Below, in pieces: positions 10,146-19,790 of a stretch of DNA of 64,000 bases. Numbering within the stretch: the stretch's first letter is position 1; each line of letters starts with the position of its first letter. The notes under the pieces were generated by a model. The model searched no databases, was not told the DNA's origin, and was given only the letters and a program-made list of their open reading frames with translations. The stretch is from CAZSDP01 sp964605665 (lineage in GTDB: Bacteria > Planctomycetota > UBA8108 > UBA1146), in assembly GCA_964605665.1 (NCBI GenBank), contig CAZSDP010000001.1, forward strand, positions 1 to 64,000, in the 5' to 3' direction. Both the position numbers and the translations under genes were made by a program.

Positions 10146-10688
10146 ATGAACGACAAATCACGCGGTCCGGTTTTGGTGCTCGGTGAATTCGAAACTGCGG
10201 ACGAACTGATGTCTGCGGCGGAGAAAGTCAGAGATCAAGGCTTTACTCATTGGGACTGCTATACGCCGTTCCCGGTGCACGGCCTCGATGACAAGATGGG
10301 GGTGAAGCCGACCGCTTTGCCGTGGATTGTTTTGGGTGGTGGTTTAACCGGCTGCCTCACCGGAATCTTGATGCAATGGTTCATGAACACCATCGATTAC
10401 CCATTCTTGATCAGTGGAAAACCACTCTGGAGTGTTCCTGCGAACATTCCCGTCGCATTTGAATTGACGATTTTGTTCAGTGCCTTTGGAGCTTTCTTCG
10501 GAATGCTCGCATTCAATGGCCTCCCTCGTTTTTACCGCCCGCATTTCCGAAGTGAACGATTTCGCCGCGTGACGGACGATCGCTTCTTCATCGGGATCGA
10601 GGCTCGGGATCGCGCGTTCGACCCCGTCAAGAATCAAGAGCTCCTGAGTTCGCTCGGGGCCTCGCATGTCGAGGTGATCGAGGAATAG
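10146..10688 (+). CDS. actD: Alternative complex III subunit ActD (DUF3341)
   Basis: A 180-residue membrane subunit of ACIII with two transmembrane helices (about 60-82 and 102-124) flanked by an N-terminal cytoplasmic domain. The opening VLGEFETADELMSAAEKVRDQGF and the WDCYTPFPVHGLDD motif are hallmarks of DUF3341. In known complexes ActD packs on ActC and ActF and has no cofactor. ATG 10146 is preferred over GTG 10140 because GAGGAG at 10133-10138 is correctly spaced for it. It sits between actC and actE in the conserved order. Confidence 0.92.
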   Translation: MNDKSRGPVLVLGEFETADELMSAAEKVRDQGFTHWDCYTPFPVHGLDDKMGVKPTALPWIVLGGGLTGCLTGILMQWFMNTIDYPFLISGKPLWSVPANIPVAFELTILFSAFGAFFGMLAFNGLPRFYRPHFRSERFRRVTDDRFFIGIEARDRAFDPVKNQELLSSLGASHVEVIEE

Positions 10689-10701
10689 CGAGGAGACGAC
10701 A

Positions 10702-11388
10702 GTGCCACGCTGGATTTATACGGCCATCATTTTGGTCAACTTGGTCATGGTGATTCCCCCCGTGCTGATTTTTAAGGCGCGGGCGAGCAAGAGTCGGAAT
10801 CCTCGGATCCATCTCTTTTACGACATGGATCACCAGCCTCGTTACCTGGCGCAGTCCGCCAATCCGCTCTTCGCGGATGGGCGGGCGATGCGATTACCCG
10901 TTCCAGGGACGGTTGCGATCGGCGAGTTGAACATGGGCGACCACTACTATCGAGGGATCGTCGATGGCGCCTGGGCCAAGTCATTCCCATCCGAGGTTAA
11001 GGTGAACGAGGAGTTCATCGAACGTGGTCGCCAACGTTACGGGATCTACTGCACGCCTTGTCATGGGATTTCAGGTCATGGGGATGGATTGGTCGCACGT
11101 CGTTCGACATCGATCTCGATGGCGAATCCTGAAGAGATCGCTTGGACTGTCGCAGATCTCACTCTCGAAAAGACGCGACAGTACCCGATTGGACAGATCT
11201 ACAATTCGATCACAAATGGAATCAATACCATGCCTCCATACAAGGCATCGATTCCGGTGAGAGATCGTTGGGCGATTGCCGCCTGGGTTCGTGCCCTGCA
11301 ATACAGCCAGTCGGCGGAGCTCACCTCATTGCCCCCCGATCGTCAGGCGAAGTTGGCCGCAACGAAGCCGAAGAAAGAGGAGAATTGA
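10702..11388 (+). CDS. actE: Alternative complex III subunit ActE, monoheme cytochrome c
   Basis: A 228-residue membrane-tethered cytochrome c that carries electrons from ActA towards the oxidase. The N terminus has one hydrophobic helix (about 5-24). A conserved linker contains HLFYDMDHQPRY, typical of ActE. The heme site is CTPCHG at about C117-H121, followed by GHGDGLV, and the likely distal ligand is Met177 in TMPPYK. GTG 10702 follows AGGAG at 10691-10695. It is followed directly by actF. The call is firm from motif, size and order. Confidence 0.92.
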   Translation: MPRWIYTAIILVNLVMVIPPVLIFKARASKSRNPRIHLFYDMDHQPRYLAQSANPLFADGRAMRLPVPGTVAIGELNMGDHYYRGIVDGAWAKSFPSEVKVNEEFIERGRQRYGIYCTPCHGISGHGDGLVARRSTSISMANPEEIAWTVADLTLEKTRQYPIGQIYNSITNGINTMPPYKASIPVRDRWAIAAWVRALQYSQSAELTSLPPDRQAKLAATKPKKEEN

Positions 11389-11389
11389 G

Positions 11390-12826
11390 ATGGGTGGTGG
11401 ACACCTCGACCTCTCCACAGATCAACTGAATCTCGATCACCTCGTCAAGAAGGCGTGGGGAATCGGTGCCACTCTGATCGTCTTTGGGCTGATCGCAACG
11501 ATCATGCTAGGCGCCCTGAGTGGAGGGGATGATGGTCACGGAGGCGATGCGGCTTCCGGGGCGGCAGAGTCTCACGGTGATCACCACGAGGACCATCACA
11601 AAGGTGATCACTCTGCAGATCATTCTGCAGATCACTCTGCTGGACATTCCGCCGATGAGTCGAAAGCGGGGGAGAAGGGCCACGATTCTCACGGACATCA
11701 TGCCTACCATGGGTACGTCAGTCACCCAGAGGCCCCTGCTCAGTGGTATCACCGGCTGTTGGTCAACGCGACCTTCTTCCTGTCGATCACCATCGGAGCG
11801 TTGTTCTTCATCATCATTCACCATCTTGTCCGAGCTGGGTGGAGTACATCGCTACGGCGGCTCGCTGAAGGTGTGAGCTTGAACTTCATCGTGTTGGCGG
11901 TGATTTTCATTCCGATCACGATGACCGAGGGGCTCCAGAATCTGTTCGTCTGGTGGGATACTTCGCCCGACGGTCAAGCGGCTCAGGATCCTCTGGTGGC
12001 AGTGAAAGCTTCCTACCTGAATCCAGAGATGTTCCGTCTTCGGGTGATTGCTTACTTTGCGCTGTGGATCGGTATGGCCCTTTTCTTCTACGGAAATTCG
12101 GTCAAGCAGGACTCTTCTGGGGACCCGAAGATTTCACGTCGAATGGGCAAGATGACTCCAGTGGCATTGCTGCTGTTCGCCACGAGCGTCACCTTTGCGA
12201 GCTTCGACTTCTTGATGGCTCTCGATGCTCATTGGTTTAGCACGATGTTCGGCGTTTACTTCTTCGCCGGCTGCGTCCTTTCCTGGCACGCCTTCCTGGC
12301 GCTGCTGGTGATTTGGTTGCAGCACAATGGCCGACTCCAGAAGACGGTCACTGTGGAACATATGCAGGACGTCGGAAAGATGGTCTTCGCCTTCACGGTG
12401 TTCTGGGCGTATGTGGCGTTCAGTCAGTACATGCTCTACTGGTATGCGAATATTCCAGAAGAAACAGGATGGTTCCTCCGTCGTCAGGAGATTTTCTCTT
12501 GGGGCGCCTGGGGATTTTTCCTGGTTTTCGGGCACTTCGTCGTGCCATTCCTTTTCCTGCTGTCCAAGCATGTGAAGCGCAGAAAGACGACTCTGGCCAT
12601 CGGAGCCAGTTGGATGCTGATCGTCCACTGGTGCGATCTCTACTACATTGTTATGCCGCAATTGTTTGATGGCCTGGTGTTCCCGTTCCATCTTCTCGAC
12701 GTGTCGCTCTTTCTCACCTTGGGTGGCATTTACTTGTGCACAACCGCATGGTTCTTGAAACGGCATTCGTTGGTCGCCGTCAAGGACCCGCGGCTCCCAG
12801 AAGCCCTGGCTTTCCATAATGCTTGA
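11390..12826 (+). CDS. actF: Alternative complex III subunit ActF, NrfD-like, with a His-rich insert
   Basis: Second NrfD-type polytopic subunit of ACIII (478 residues), a paralogue of ActC with multiple membrane helices and a conserved LMALDAHWFSTMFGVYFFAG region. ATG 11390 lies just after the actE stop, with AAAGAGGAG before it. The unusual part is residues about 48-112, after the first membrane helix: this segment holds 16 histidines, including four successive DHSA/GHSA units encoded by a 12-bp DNA repeat near 11606-11653. Such a segment could bind metals, but that is inference. The rest of the protein looks complete. It ends one codon before the SD of the next small gene. Confidence 0.9.
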   Translation: MGGGHLDLSTDQLNLDHLVKKAWGIGATLIVFGLIATIMLGALSGGDDGHGGDAASGAAESHGDHHEDHHKGDHSADHSADHSAGHSADESKAGEKGHDSHGHHAYHGYVSHPEAPAQWYHRLLVNATFFLSITIGALFFIIIHHLVRAGWSTSLRRLAEGVSLNFIVLAVIFIPITMTEGLQNLFVWWDTSPDGQAAQDPLVAVKASYLNPEMFRLRVIAYFALWIGMALFFYGNSVKQDSSGDPKISRRMGKMTPVALLLFATSVTFASFDFLMALDAHWFSTMFGVYFFAGCVLSWHAFLALLVIWLQHNGRLQKTVTVEHMQDVGKMVFAFTVFWAYVAFSQYMLYWYANIPEETGWFLRRQEIFSWGAWGFFLVFGHFVVPFLFLLSKHVKRRKTTLAIGASWMLIVHWCDLYYIVMPQLFDGLVFPFHLLDVSLFLTLGGIYLCTTAWFLKRHSLVAVKDPRLPEALAFHNA

Positions 12827-12836
12827 GGGAGCGACC

Positions 12837-13154
12837 ATGGATACGCAAGCTACTGTCGAAGTTGAGAATCATGACGATCCGCTCGCCACTCCCACCTACA
12901 TCGTGGGACTCGTGGGGATCGTGATCTTCCTCTGTACCGTCTGGCTGGTGGTCATTTTGGAATATGGCACCGCCGAGTATATGGAGGAGAAGGTCAACCA
13001 ATCGGATGGTCTCGAGCTGGTGACCGTGCGAGAAGAACAAATGGAACAACTCGAATCTGATGGGTGGCATCCGCTCGAAGAAGAGAGAGTGAGTCGGCCG
13101 ATTGGAGAAGGGGTTCAGGCGGTTCTCGAAGAGTATGGCGAAGGAGGCCAGTGA
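12837..13154 (+). CDS. Small single-span membrane protein of the ACIII operon
   Basis: A 105-residue protein with a short polar N terminus, one strong transmembrane helix (about 18-42, YIVGLVGIVIFLCTVW), then a charged, Glu-rich tail. I do not recognise the family. It sits between actF and the SCO gene, is preceded by GAGGGAG at 12825-12831, and its stop overlaps the next start, so it is clearly translated with the complex. Some act clusters contain a small extra membrane gene at about this place (called actG in some species), and unassigned helices have been reported in purified ACIII; correspondence to either is a guess. The ATG at 12819 overlaps actF and lacks a proper ribosome site. Confidence 0.75.
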   Translation: MDTQATVEVENHDDPLATPTYIVGLVGIVIFLCTVWLVVILEYGTAEYMEEKVNQSDGLELVTVREEQMEQLESDGWHPLEEERVSRPIGEGVQAVLEEYGEGGQ

Positions 13155-14113
13155 GAGCTCTCTCGCGAACTTCTACTCTCGGTGCCCTGAGAACGTCTTG
13201 TCGCCGTTTCGCTGCAAGACACCTAGGGATGGACCAACTGGTGCCAGCGACCTTCCTGGTCTGTCTCCTCCTCGGATTTTCCGCAACGACACACGCGCAA
13301 CCGGGCATCGACGAGCCGGTTCTTCGTTCGGTGGAAAATGTCGATATCGTCGAGCATTTGAATCAGCAACTCCCTCTCGATCTCAAGTTTCAAAATGAGA
13401 TCGGTCAATTTGTCCCTCTGCAGGATTTCTTCCAAGACAGTCGGCCTGTCATTTTGAATCTCGCTTACTTTTCGTGCCCGATGCTCTGCAACTTGGTGGT
13501 GGAGGGAATGATCGACGCGATCGGTCAAATCGGGTGGACGATGGGCGAGGAATTCAGAGTCCTGACCATCAGCATCGATCCGAGAGACCGCCCTGCCCAG
13601 GCACGCGCGCGACAAGCTCTGATGGTGGAAGAGATGGGGCGCAAGGACGCCCTCGAGGGGTGGAGCTTCCTCACCGGCAGAGAAGAGAACATTCGAGCGG
13701 TCGCCGATACTGTCGGTTTTGGCTACGAATGGAATGACTATCGTCAAGAGTATGCTCACGGTGCGGCATTGATGGTTTTGACTCCAGACGGACGTATATC
13801 GCGATACCTGTATGGAGTTCAGTTCGATCCAAAGGTGCTTCGCCTTTCGATGGTCGAAGCCTCAGATGGCAAGGTCGGATCGACCTTGGACAAGATTTTT
13901 CTCCTTTGTTACCACTACGACCCGTCGATTGCGGCTTACGGACCGATGGCGGCGAGGATCATGCGAGCGGGAGGTGTCGCTACACTCTTGCTCCTGGGAC
14001 TCCTCTTCTTGTTCCTCAATCGGTCGCGACGACGGAGTCTCGCTTCTTTGGACGCGCAAAAGTCATCCGCGGATGATCTTCACGCACCCATCGTGGCTGG
14101 AAACGAAACCTAG
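13151..14113 (+). CDS. SCO1/SenC-type copper chaperone
   Basis: Thioredoxin-fold copper protein that helps load CuA of cytochrome oxidase. The copper ligands are present: CPMLC (Cys109 and Cys113) and a histidine in YAHGAAL (His203). An N-terminal secretory segment (about 27-50) precedes the domain, and a C-terminal hydrophobic helix (about 280-300, ending NRSRRR) anchors it, so the domain should face the periplasm. GTG 13151 has an ideal AAGGAGG at 13141-13147 and overlaps the previous stop by four bases (GTGA). The position just before coxB fits a role in CuA assembly. Confidence 0.9.
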   Translation: MRALSRTSTLGALRTSCRRFAARHLGMDQLVPATFLVCLLLGFSATTHAQPGIDEPVLRSVENVDIVEHLNQQLPLDLKFQNEIGQFVPLQDFFQDSRPVILNLAYFSCPMLCNLVVEGMIDAIGQIGWTMGEEFRVLTISIDPRDRPAQARARQALMVEEMGRKDALEGWSFLTGREENIRAVADTVGFGYEWNDYRQEYAHGAALMVLTPDGRISRYLYGVQFDPKVLRLSMVEASDGKVGSTLDKIFLLCYHYDPSIAAYGPMAARIMRAGGVATLLLLGLLFLFLNRSRRRSLASLDAQKSSADDLHAPIVAGNET

Positions 14114-14127
14114 GAAGGGAGCCAGAA

Positions 14128-15234
14128 GTGTTTGGTTCCTTCGCAATGAAGGTGTTTTCGAGTCCGGTACTCGCCGATCTGACCACGATCGGTATGCCGG
14201 AGGCAAAGTCCACTTTTGCCGACATGATCGACCGCGATTATGCCTTCATCAATATTGTGAATGCGGTGTTCTTCATTCCGATCACGTTCCTCCTCTTCTA
14301 CCTGGTTTGGCGCTACAAGAAGGCTCCAGGAGAGAAGGCGGAGAGTGACATCTCTCACCACACGACACTCGAGGTCACCTGGACGGTGATTCCGATGATC
14401 TTGGTGGTGATCATGTTTGGAATTGGTCTCCATGGCTACAACCGCATGATCGCAGCCCCGACCGATAGCTACACGATCCAGGTGCGCGCTCAGCAGTGGA
14501 GTTGGGATTTTACTTATCCCGATGGAGTGAACATCAGTGGAGACATTGGAGCTTTCAATGAGGATATGACTCGTCGGGTGAAGACCGATGAAAAGACAGG
14601 GCTCCATCTTCCGCCCGATACTCCAATCCGATTCTTGATGACCTCTGCGGATGTCTTGCACGCATTCTTCATCCCCGAGTTTCGGGTCAAACAAGATATC
14701 GTTCCCGGAAAGATCTCGAGCCTATGGGTAGAACCGATTCCACCCGAGGACGATCAGATCGACGAATACTGGATGCTGTGCACCGAGTATTGCGGAACCA
14801 GTCACTCTGAGATGATCACGACCGTCTACGTTCACCCGACTTGGGAGAGCTTCAACAATTGGAAGGCGAAGGCCCTGGAATTCCCGGAAGAACTGCCGTG
14901 GGAAGAGCGGGGCAAAATCCTCTACACCCGTAAAGGCTGCAAGCAATGTCACGCAGTAGAGCCAGGTGCCCCAGCAGGTATCGGGCCTTCCTGGGCCGGG
15001 CTGTGGGGGAGCGGTGCTGATGAGCACCTGGTCAAGGATGGTAAGGACGGTGATCCTTACGGTCTTGCCCTGGAAGGAGACGCCGGACGTGACTACCTCA
15101 TTGAGTCGATCCGGAATCCGAATGCGGCATATGCCGTTGGCTACCGAGATGGAGCCATGCCGATGACGCGAGTCTCTGATGAAGAGATTCTCTACTTGAT
15201 TGCCTACATAGAGTCGCTAGGAAAAGGCCAATGA
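14128..15234 (+). CDS. coxB: Cytochrome c oxidase subunit II with fused cytochrome c (caa3 type)
   Basis: Electron-entry subunit of the caa3 oxidase. Two membrane helices (about 45-65 and 85-105) precede the cupredoxin domain. CuA ligands are visible in WMLCTEYCGTSHSEM: Cys218, Cys222, His226 and Met229, with a further His in LHAFFIPEF. A cytochrome c domain is fused at the C terminus (CKQCH, Cys271-His275; Met in AMPMTRV as likely axial ligand), which defines the caa3 type. GTG 14128 follows GGAAGGGAG. The 368-residue length is normal for this fusion. It would receive electrons directly from ActE or ActA. Confidence 0.94.
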   Translation: MFGSFAMKVFSSPVLADLTTIGMPEAKSTFADMIDRDYAFINIVNAVFFIPITFLLFYLVWRYKKAPGEKAESDISHHTTLEVTWTVIPMILVVIMFGIGLHGYNRMIAAPTDSYTIQVRAQQWSWDFTYPDGVNISGDIGAFNEDMTRRVKTDEKTGLHLPPDTPIRFLMTSADVLHAFFIPEFRVKQDIVPGKISSLWVEPIPPEDDQIDEYWMLCTEYCGTSHSEMITTVYVHPTWESFNNWKAKALEFPEELPWEERGKILYTRKGCKQCHAVEPGAPAGIGPSWAGLWGSGADEHLVKDGKDGDPYGLALEGDAGRDYLIESIRNPNAAYAVGYRDGAMPMTRVSDEEILYLIAYIESLGKGQ

Positions 15235-15289
15235 TCGGCAGAGTTTTGATGAGCAGTGGAACTGCCATTCCTACGGAAAGGTCGGTCCG

Positions 15290-16966
<1,677 letters not shown>

Positions 16967-17028
16967 ATCGTAGACTGATAGAACCCACGACCGTGGAGGC
17001 TTCAAAGTCTTCCGGGAGGATGAAAAGC

Positions 17029-17913
17029 ATGAGTGACGAACACGGTCACGCGCATCACAAGTACCAAGCCCATCACTGGGACACGATGCGTCAGCAGTTT
17101 GAAGCGGGCAAATTGGGGATGTGGCTCTTTCTCGCCACAGAAGTCCTTCTGTTTGGTGGCCTCTTCTGCGCTTACTTCGTGTACCGGGCCAACTATCCAG
17201 AGCTGTTTAGCTTCGGACACCATGCCCTCGATAAAGCGTATGGGGGCGTCAACACCGTCGTGCTGCTCTTCAGCTCGCTCACGATGGCGCTCGCCGTCCG
17301 TGCATCCCAGACGGGAAATCGAGATCAACTCCTCAAGATGTTGGCGATCACATTCCTGTGTGGCTGTGGTTTTATGGGCATCAAATTCGTTGAATACAAA
17401 GCGAAGATCGATCATGGCTATCTTCTTGGTGAAGCCTTCAACTATGAAAAGATCATCGACCATGAAAGTCATGCGCACGCAGATGAGCCGACGAGCAACG
17501 CAGAAAAAGATCTGGAGGTCTTTCTAGGACCCGATATCCCGGCATTCGTACCTCCAGAGAAGTCGGAATTTGTCGATGCAGCAAGTGGGCCGAGTGGGTT
17601 GGTTCCTGAGGCTCTCACCGTCCAGAGTCATGGCGGTGACCATGCTGACGGTCATCACGATAAACCGGGGTATCTCCCCGCCGAGGGACGCCCTCGAAAC
17701 ATTCACATCTACTTCAGCATCTATTTCATGATGACGGGGCTGCATGGGATCCACGTCTTGATCGGGATGGCCGTGATCGCCTGGCTCTTCGTCGTTTCGC
17801 TCGACGGACGGTTTGGGCCCGATTACTTCACTCCGGTTGAGGTGGGTGGCCTGTACTGGCACTTGGTGGACTTGATTTGGATTTTCCTTTTCCCTCTGCT
17901 CTATCTGGTTTGA
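17029..17913 (+). CDS. coxC: Cytochrome c oxidase subunit III
   Basis: Polytopic subunit III (294 residues). The start region is His-rich (DEHGHAHHKYQAHH), followed by the conserved GKLGMWLFLATEVLLFGGLF helix. Between helices 4 and 5 is an unusually long hydrophilic loop (about residues 135-228) rich in His, Asp and Glu. The C-terminal helices contain GLHGIHVLIGM and GLYWHLVDLIWIFLFPLLYL, both diagnostic. I chose ATG 17029 because GGGAGGA at 17014-17020 is well placed for it. The ATG at 17020 touches that site and GTG 16993 lacks one. Confidence 0.92.
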   Translation: MSDEHGHAHHKYQAHHWDTMRQQFEAGKLGMWLFLATEVLLFGGLFCAYFVYRANYPELFSFGHHALDKAYGGVNTVVLLFSSLTMALAVRASQTGNRDQLLKMLAITFLCGCGFMGIKFVEYKAKIDHGYLLGEAFNYEKIIDHESHAHADEPTSNAEKDLEVFLGPDIPAFVPPEKSEFVDAASGPSGLVPEALTVQSHGGDHADGHHDKPGYLPAEGRPRNIHIYFSIYFMMTGLHGIHVLIGMAVIAWLFVVSLDGRFGPDYFTPVEVGGLYWHLVDLIWIFLFPLLYLV

Positions 17914-17929
17914 CCGAAAGGGATCTCTG

Positions 17930-18328
17930 ATGAGCGATGCGAACCATTCTGGTGAGACTCACATGACCTCGGATGGACATGAGCATCTGGCCCACCCGGT
18001 GTCGGTCAAATTCATGGTCGCGATCCTGTTTGCCTTGCTGGTTTTGACTGGGATCACGTACGCCGTTTCCTACATCGACTTGGGTCAGGCTGGGAATTTG
18101 TTCCTTGCGATGGCGGTCGCGACGGTCAAAGCTGCTCTCGTCGCTCTTTTCTTCATGCATCTCCGTTGGGATAAACCGTTCAACGGTTTGATCCTGGTGA
18201 CCTCCTTTGCAGCGCTCGCACTGTTCATATTCTTCACCAAGCTTGATACCGCTGAATACATGCATGAAATCACTCCGATGCTGGAGAATCCTGCGCAGCA
18301 GAACCAGTTCGAGAGGCCTGCTGAGTAA
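17930..18328 (+). CDS. coxD: Cytochrome c oxidase subunit IV-like (prokaryotic COX4 family)
   Basis: A 132-residue protein with a His-containing polar N terminus (SGETHMTSDGHEHLAHP) and three hydrophobic helices (about 30-50, 60-82 and 90-108). The motif VKAALVALFFMHLRWDKP is characteristic of the small subunit IV of bacterial caa3 and aa3 oxidases. It has no cofactor and probably aids assembly or stability. It lies 16 bases after coxC in the same operon. Confidence 0.88.
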   Translation: MSDANHSGETHMTSDGHEHLAHPVSVKFMVAILFALLVLTGITYAVSYIDLGQAGNLFLAMAVATVKAALVALFFMHLRWDKPFNGLILVTSFAALALFIFFTKLDTAEYMHEITPMLENPAQQNQFERPAE

Positions 18329-18340
18329 CGATCTCCCTTT

Positions 18341-18958
18341 TTGAAAGCGAACAGCCGAGTGGCCACGTCTGAGCGTATCTGGCCGTGGCAGCCAAAATCT
18401 CAAGAATTGCCGGAGGGGAGCGGCACTTTTGGGCTGCTACTCTTCTTCTTATCTTTGTCGATACTTTTCTTCGCGAGCGCAGTGGGGCTCGTGGTTGTGC
18501 GTAATCATCTGGATCCGAATGAGGCCACGACCCATTCGTTTCCGCTGATCGGGTGGATCAGCTCTGTTGTTTTATTGGCTTTGAGCGGATTTGCCCAAGG
18601 GACGCTTGTGGCAGTTCGGCGAGATCAAAACACGATCTTTCGACTCTGCCTGGTGGCCACCTGGGTACTTTCTGTCCTGTTCTTGATATTGCAGATCGTG
18701 TTTTGGCAGAGACTTCTTCCTGAAGCGGCACTCCAAGATGATGTTGTTGAGTCTGGTCTCTATGGATTTTTCGTTCTCACCGGCTTGCACGCGGCTCATG
18801 TCGTTGGGGGAATGATGATGCAGACCTATATCACGGTGCAGGGATTTCGCGGTCGATACTGGAGTCTGAGACATGAGACAGTTCGGGGAACGACTCTCTA
18901 TTGGCACTTTCTGCTGGGAGTCTGGGTGCTTCTCGTGCTCTTTTTGCTCTGGCTCTGA
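18341..18958 (+). CDS. Subunit III-like membrane protein at the end of the oxidase operon
   Basis: A 205-residue membrane protein with about five helices. The latter half has LTGLHAAHVVGGMM and a Trp-His near the C terminus (TLYWHFLLGVWVLLV), which match the core of the subunit III family. It lacks the first two helices of full coxC, so it looks like the shortened subunit III-like protein found in some caa3 clusters. The start is uncertain: TTG 18341 is 12 bases after coxD, and GTG 18359 is an alternative; neither has a strong ribosome site. It is probably an accessory oxidase subunit. It could also serve an unlinked heme-copper or NO reductase, but position argues otherwise. Confidence 0.72.
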   Translation: MKANSRVATSERIWPWQPKSQELPEGSGTFGLLLFFLSLSILFFASAVGLVVVRNHLDPNEATTHSFPLIGWISSVVLLALSGFAQGTLVAVRRDQNTIFRLCLVATWVLSVLFLILQIVFWQRLLPEAALQDDVVESGLYGFFVLTGLHAAHVVGGMMMQTYITVQGFRGRYWSLRHETVRGTTLYWHFLLGVWVLLVLFLLWL

Positions 18959-19001
18959 TCAGGTCTAGTTCCACGATTGAGCGGATTTCTCGTACCCTTC
19001 T

Positions 19002-19388
19002 TTAACCGAAACTCCCCAAGCCGGCTCTTTGTCTGGAGCCCTTCATTTCGAGTGCTGGACAAGACGACCTCATCACTTGGATGACACTCGCTGCCAATTC
19101 TCCATCGATACCGAGGTCGATCAAAGTTGACTTGAGAATGTTCTGGGCATTCTCTGTCTCCTCCACGGAAAGATCAGGGAAGAGAACCGGATACTGATTC
19201 CACTGATTGATCGGGCCACCGAGGGCTGCGGTGAGCCATCCACATTGACGCGTTCTGACCTCCATCGATCGCATTTCCGAGAAGTGCGGTGCGAGTTGCT
19301 CGTGACAGGTGACTCTCTGATAGAAGAGATCGACCGCTGCCTCGATCGAGTGAAATCCCCCGAGGTGGTGGTAAAGGGTACCGCTCAT
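19002..19388 (-). CDS. Truncated-hemoglobin-like protein, proximal histidine apparently missing
   Basis: A 128-residue protein with the truncated globin pattern: LYHHLGG at the N terminus, the B-helix LFYQRV (Tyr23 at the B10 position), APHFSEM, and the E-helix block WLTAALGGP followed by a LIDLGI...VIQVM C-terminal helix. In group I/II proteins a histidine (F8) lies about 10-12 residues after the GGP. Here that stretch reads NQWNQYPVLFPDLSVEET, with Phe70 where the His normally aligns and no other His nearby. Heme binding, if any, would need another ligand. It lies downstream of ctaB and the DUF3179 gene on the same strand, separated from them by the tandem repeat. Confidence 0.7.
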   Translation of the reverse strand: MSGTLYHHLGGFHSIEAAVDLFYQRVTCHEQLAPHFSEMRSMEVRTRQCGWLTAALGGPINQWNQYPVLFPDLSVEETENAQNILKSTLIDLGIDGELAASVIQVMRSSCPALEMKGSRQRAGLGSFG

Positions 19389-19790
19389 CTTTGTCTCCCA
19401 TCGTTGATCGACTGAAAATCAGTCGTCCCCACTGGAGACTAGGATGCTTTCTTAGTAGTCGTCGACTTGGTCGAGGAAGGTCCGGGAACGAAAAGTCCTC
19501 TCTTGTCGAATTCTGGCGAGAATTCGGCAATTTGAAGGAGATGGGGTCTCCCAGCGTGCATCCCCCGTCGACGCTCAATCGCAACCTTCGAACAGAGTGT
19601 GGGGAAGCAGAGTGTGGGGANNNNNNNNNNNNNNNNNNNNNNNNNNNNNNNNNNNNNNNNNNNNNNNNNNNNNNNNNNNNNNNNNNNNNNNNNNNNNNNN
19701 NNNNNNNNNNNNNNNNNNNNAACAGAGTGTGGGGAAACAGAGTGTGGGGAAACAGAGTGTGGGGAAACAGAGTGTGGGGAAACAGAGTGT
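19389..19790. other. Intergenic region holding a tandem repeat and an assembly gap
   Basis: This 402-base interval lies between the stop of the DUF3179 gene and the start of the globin gene, both on the minus strand. The half near the globin (19389-19590) shows no gene. The rest is the 15-bp repeat array broken by 100 N. Apparent frames reading through the repeat are artefacts of its length being a multiple of three. Confidence 0.8.
19591..19790. repeat. 15-bp tandem repeat (AACAGAGTGTGGGGA) interrupted by a 100-N gap
   Basis: Two units lie left of the gap (19591-19605 and 19606-19620, the second with one substitution) and four full units plus a partial one lie right of it (19721-19790). The N run at 19621-19720 is exactly 100 long, the usual placeholder for a gap of unknown size, so the true copy number is unknown. 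The right edge abuts the stop codon of the DUF3179 gene at 19791. The unit is not palindromic and has no spacers, so this is a minisatellite, not a CRISPR array. Confidence 0.95.

Noticed and set aside
11606..11653. 12-bp DNA repeat in actF as a sequencing error or frameshift
   Set aside because: The reading frame is kept on both sides and the protein continues normally, so it is a genuine in-frame repeat.
19591..19790. Possible CRISPR array at the gap
   Set aside because: Units are 15 bp and directly abut, with no spacers, no palindromic repeat and no cas genes in the window.
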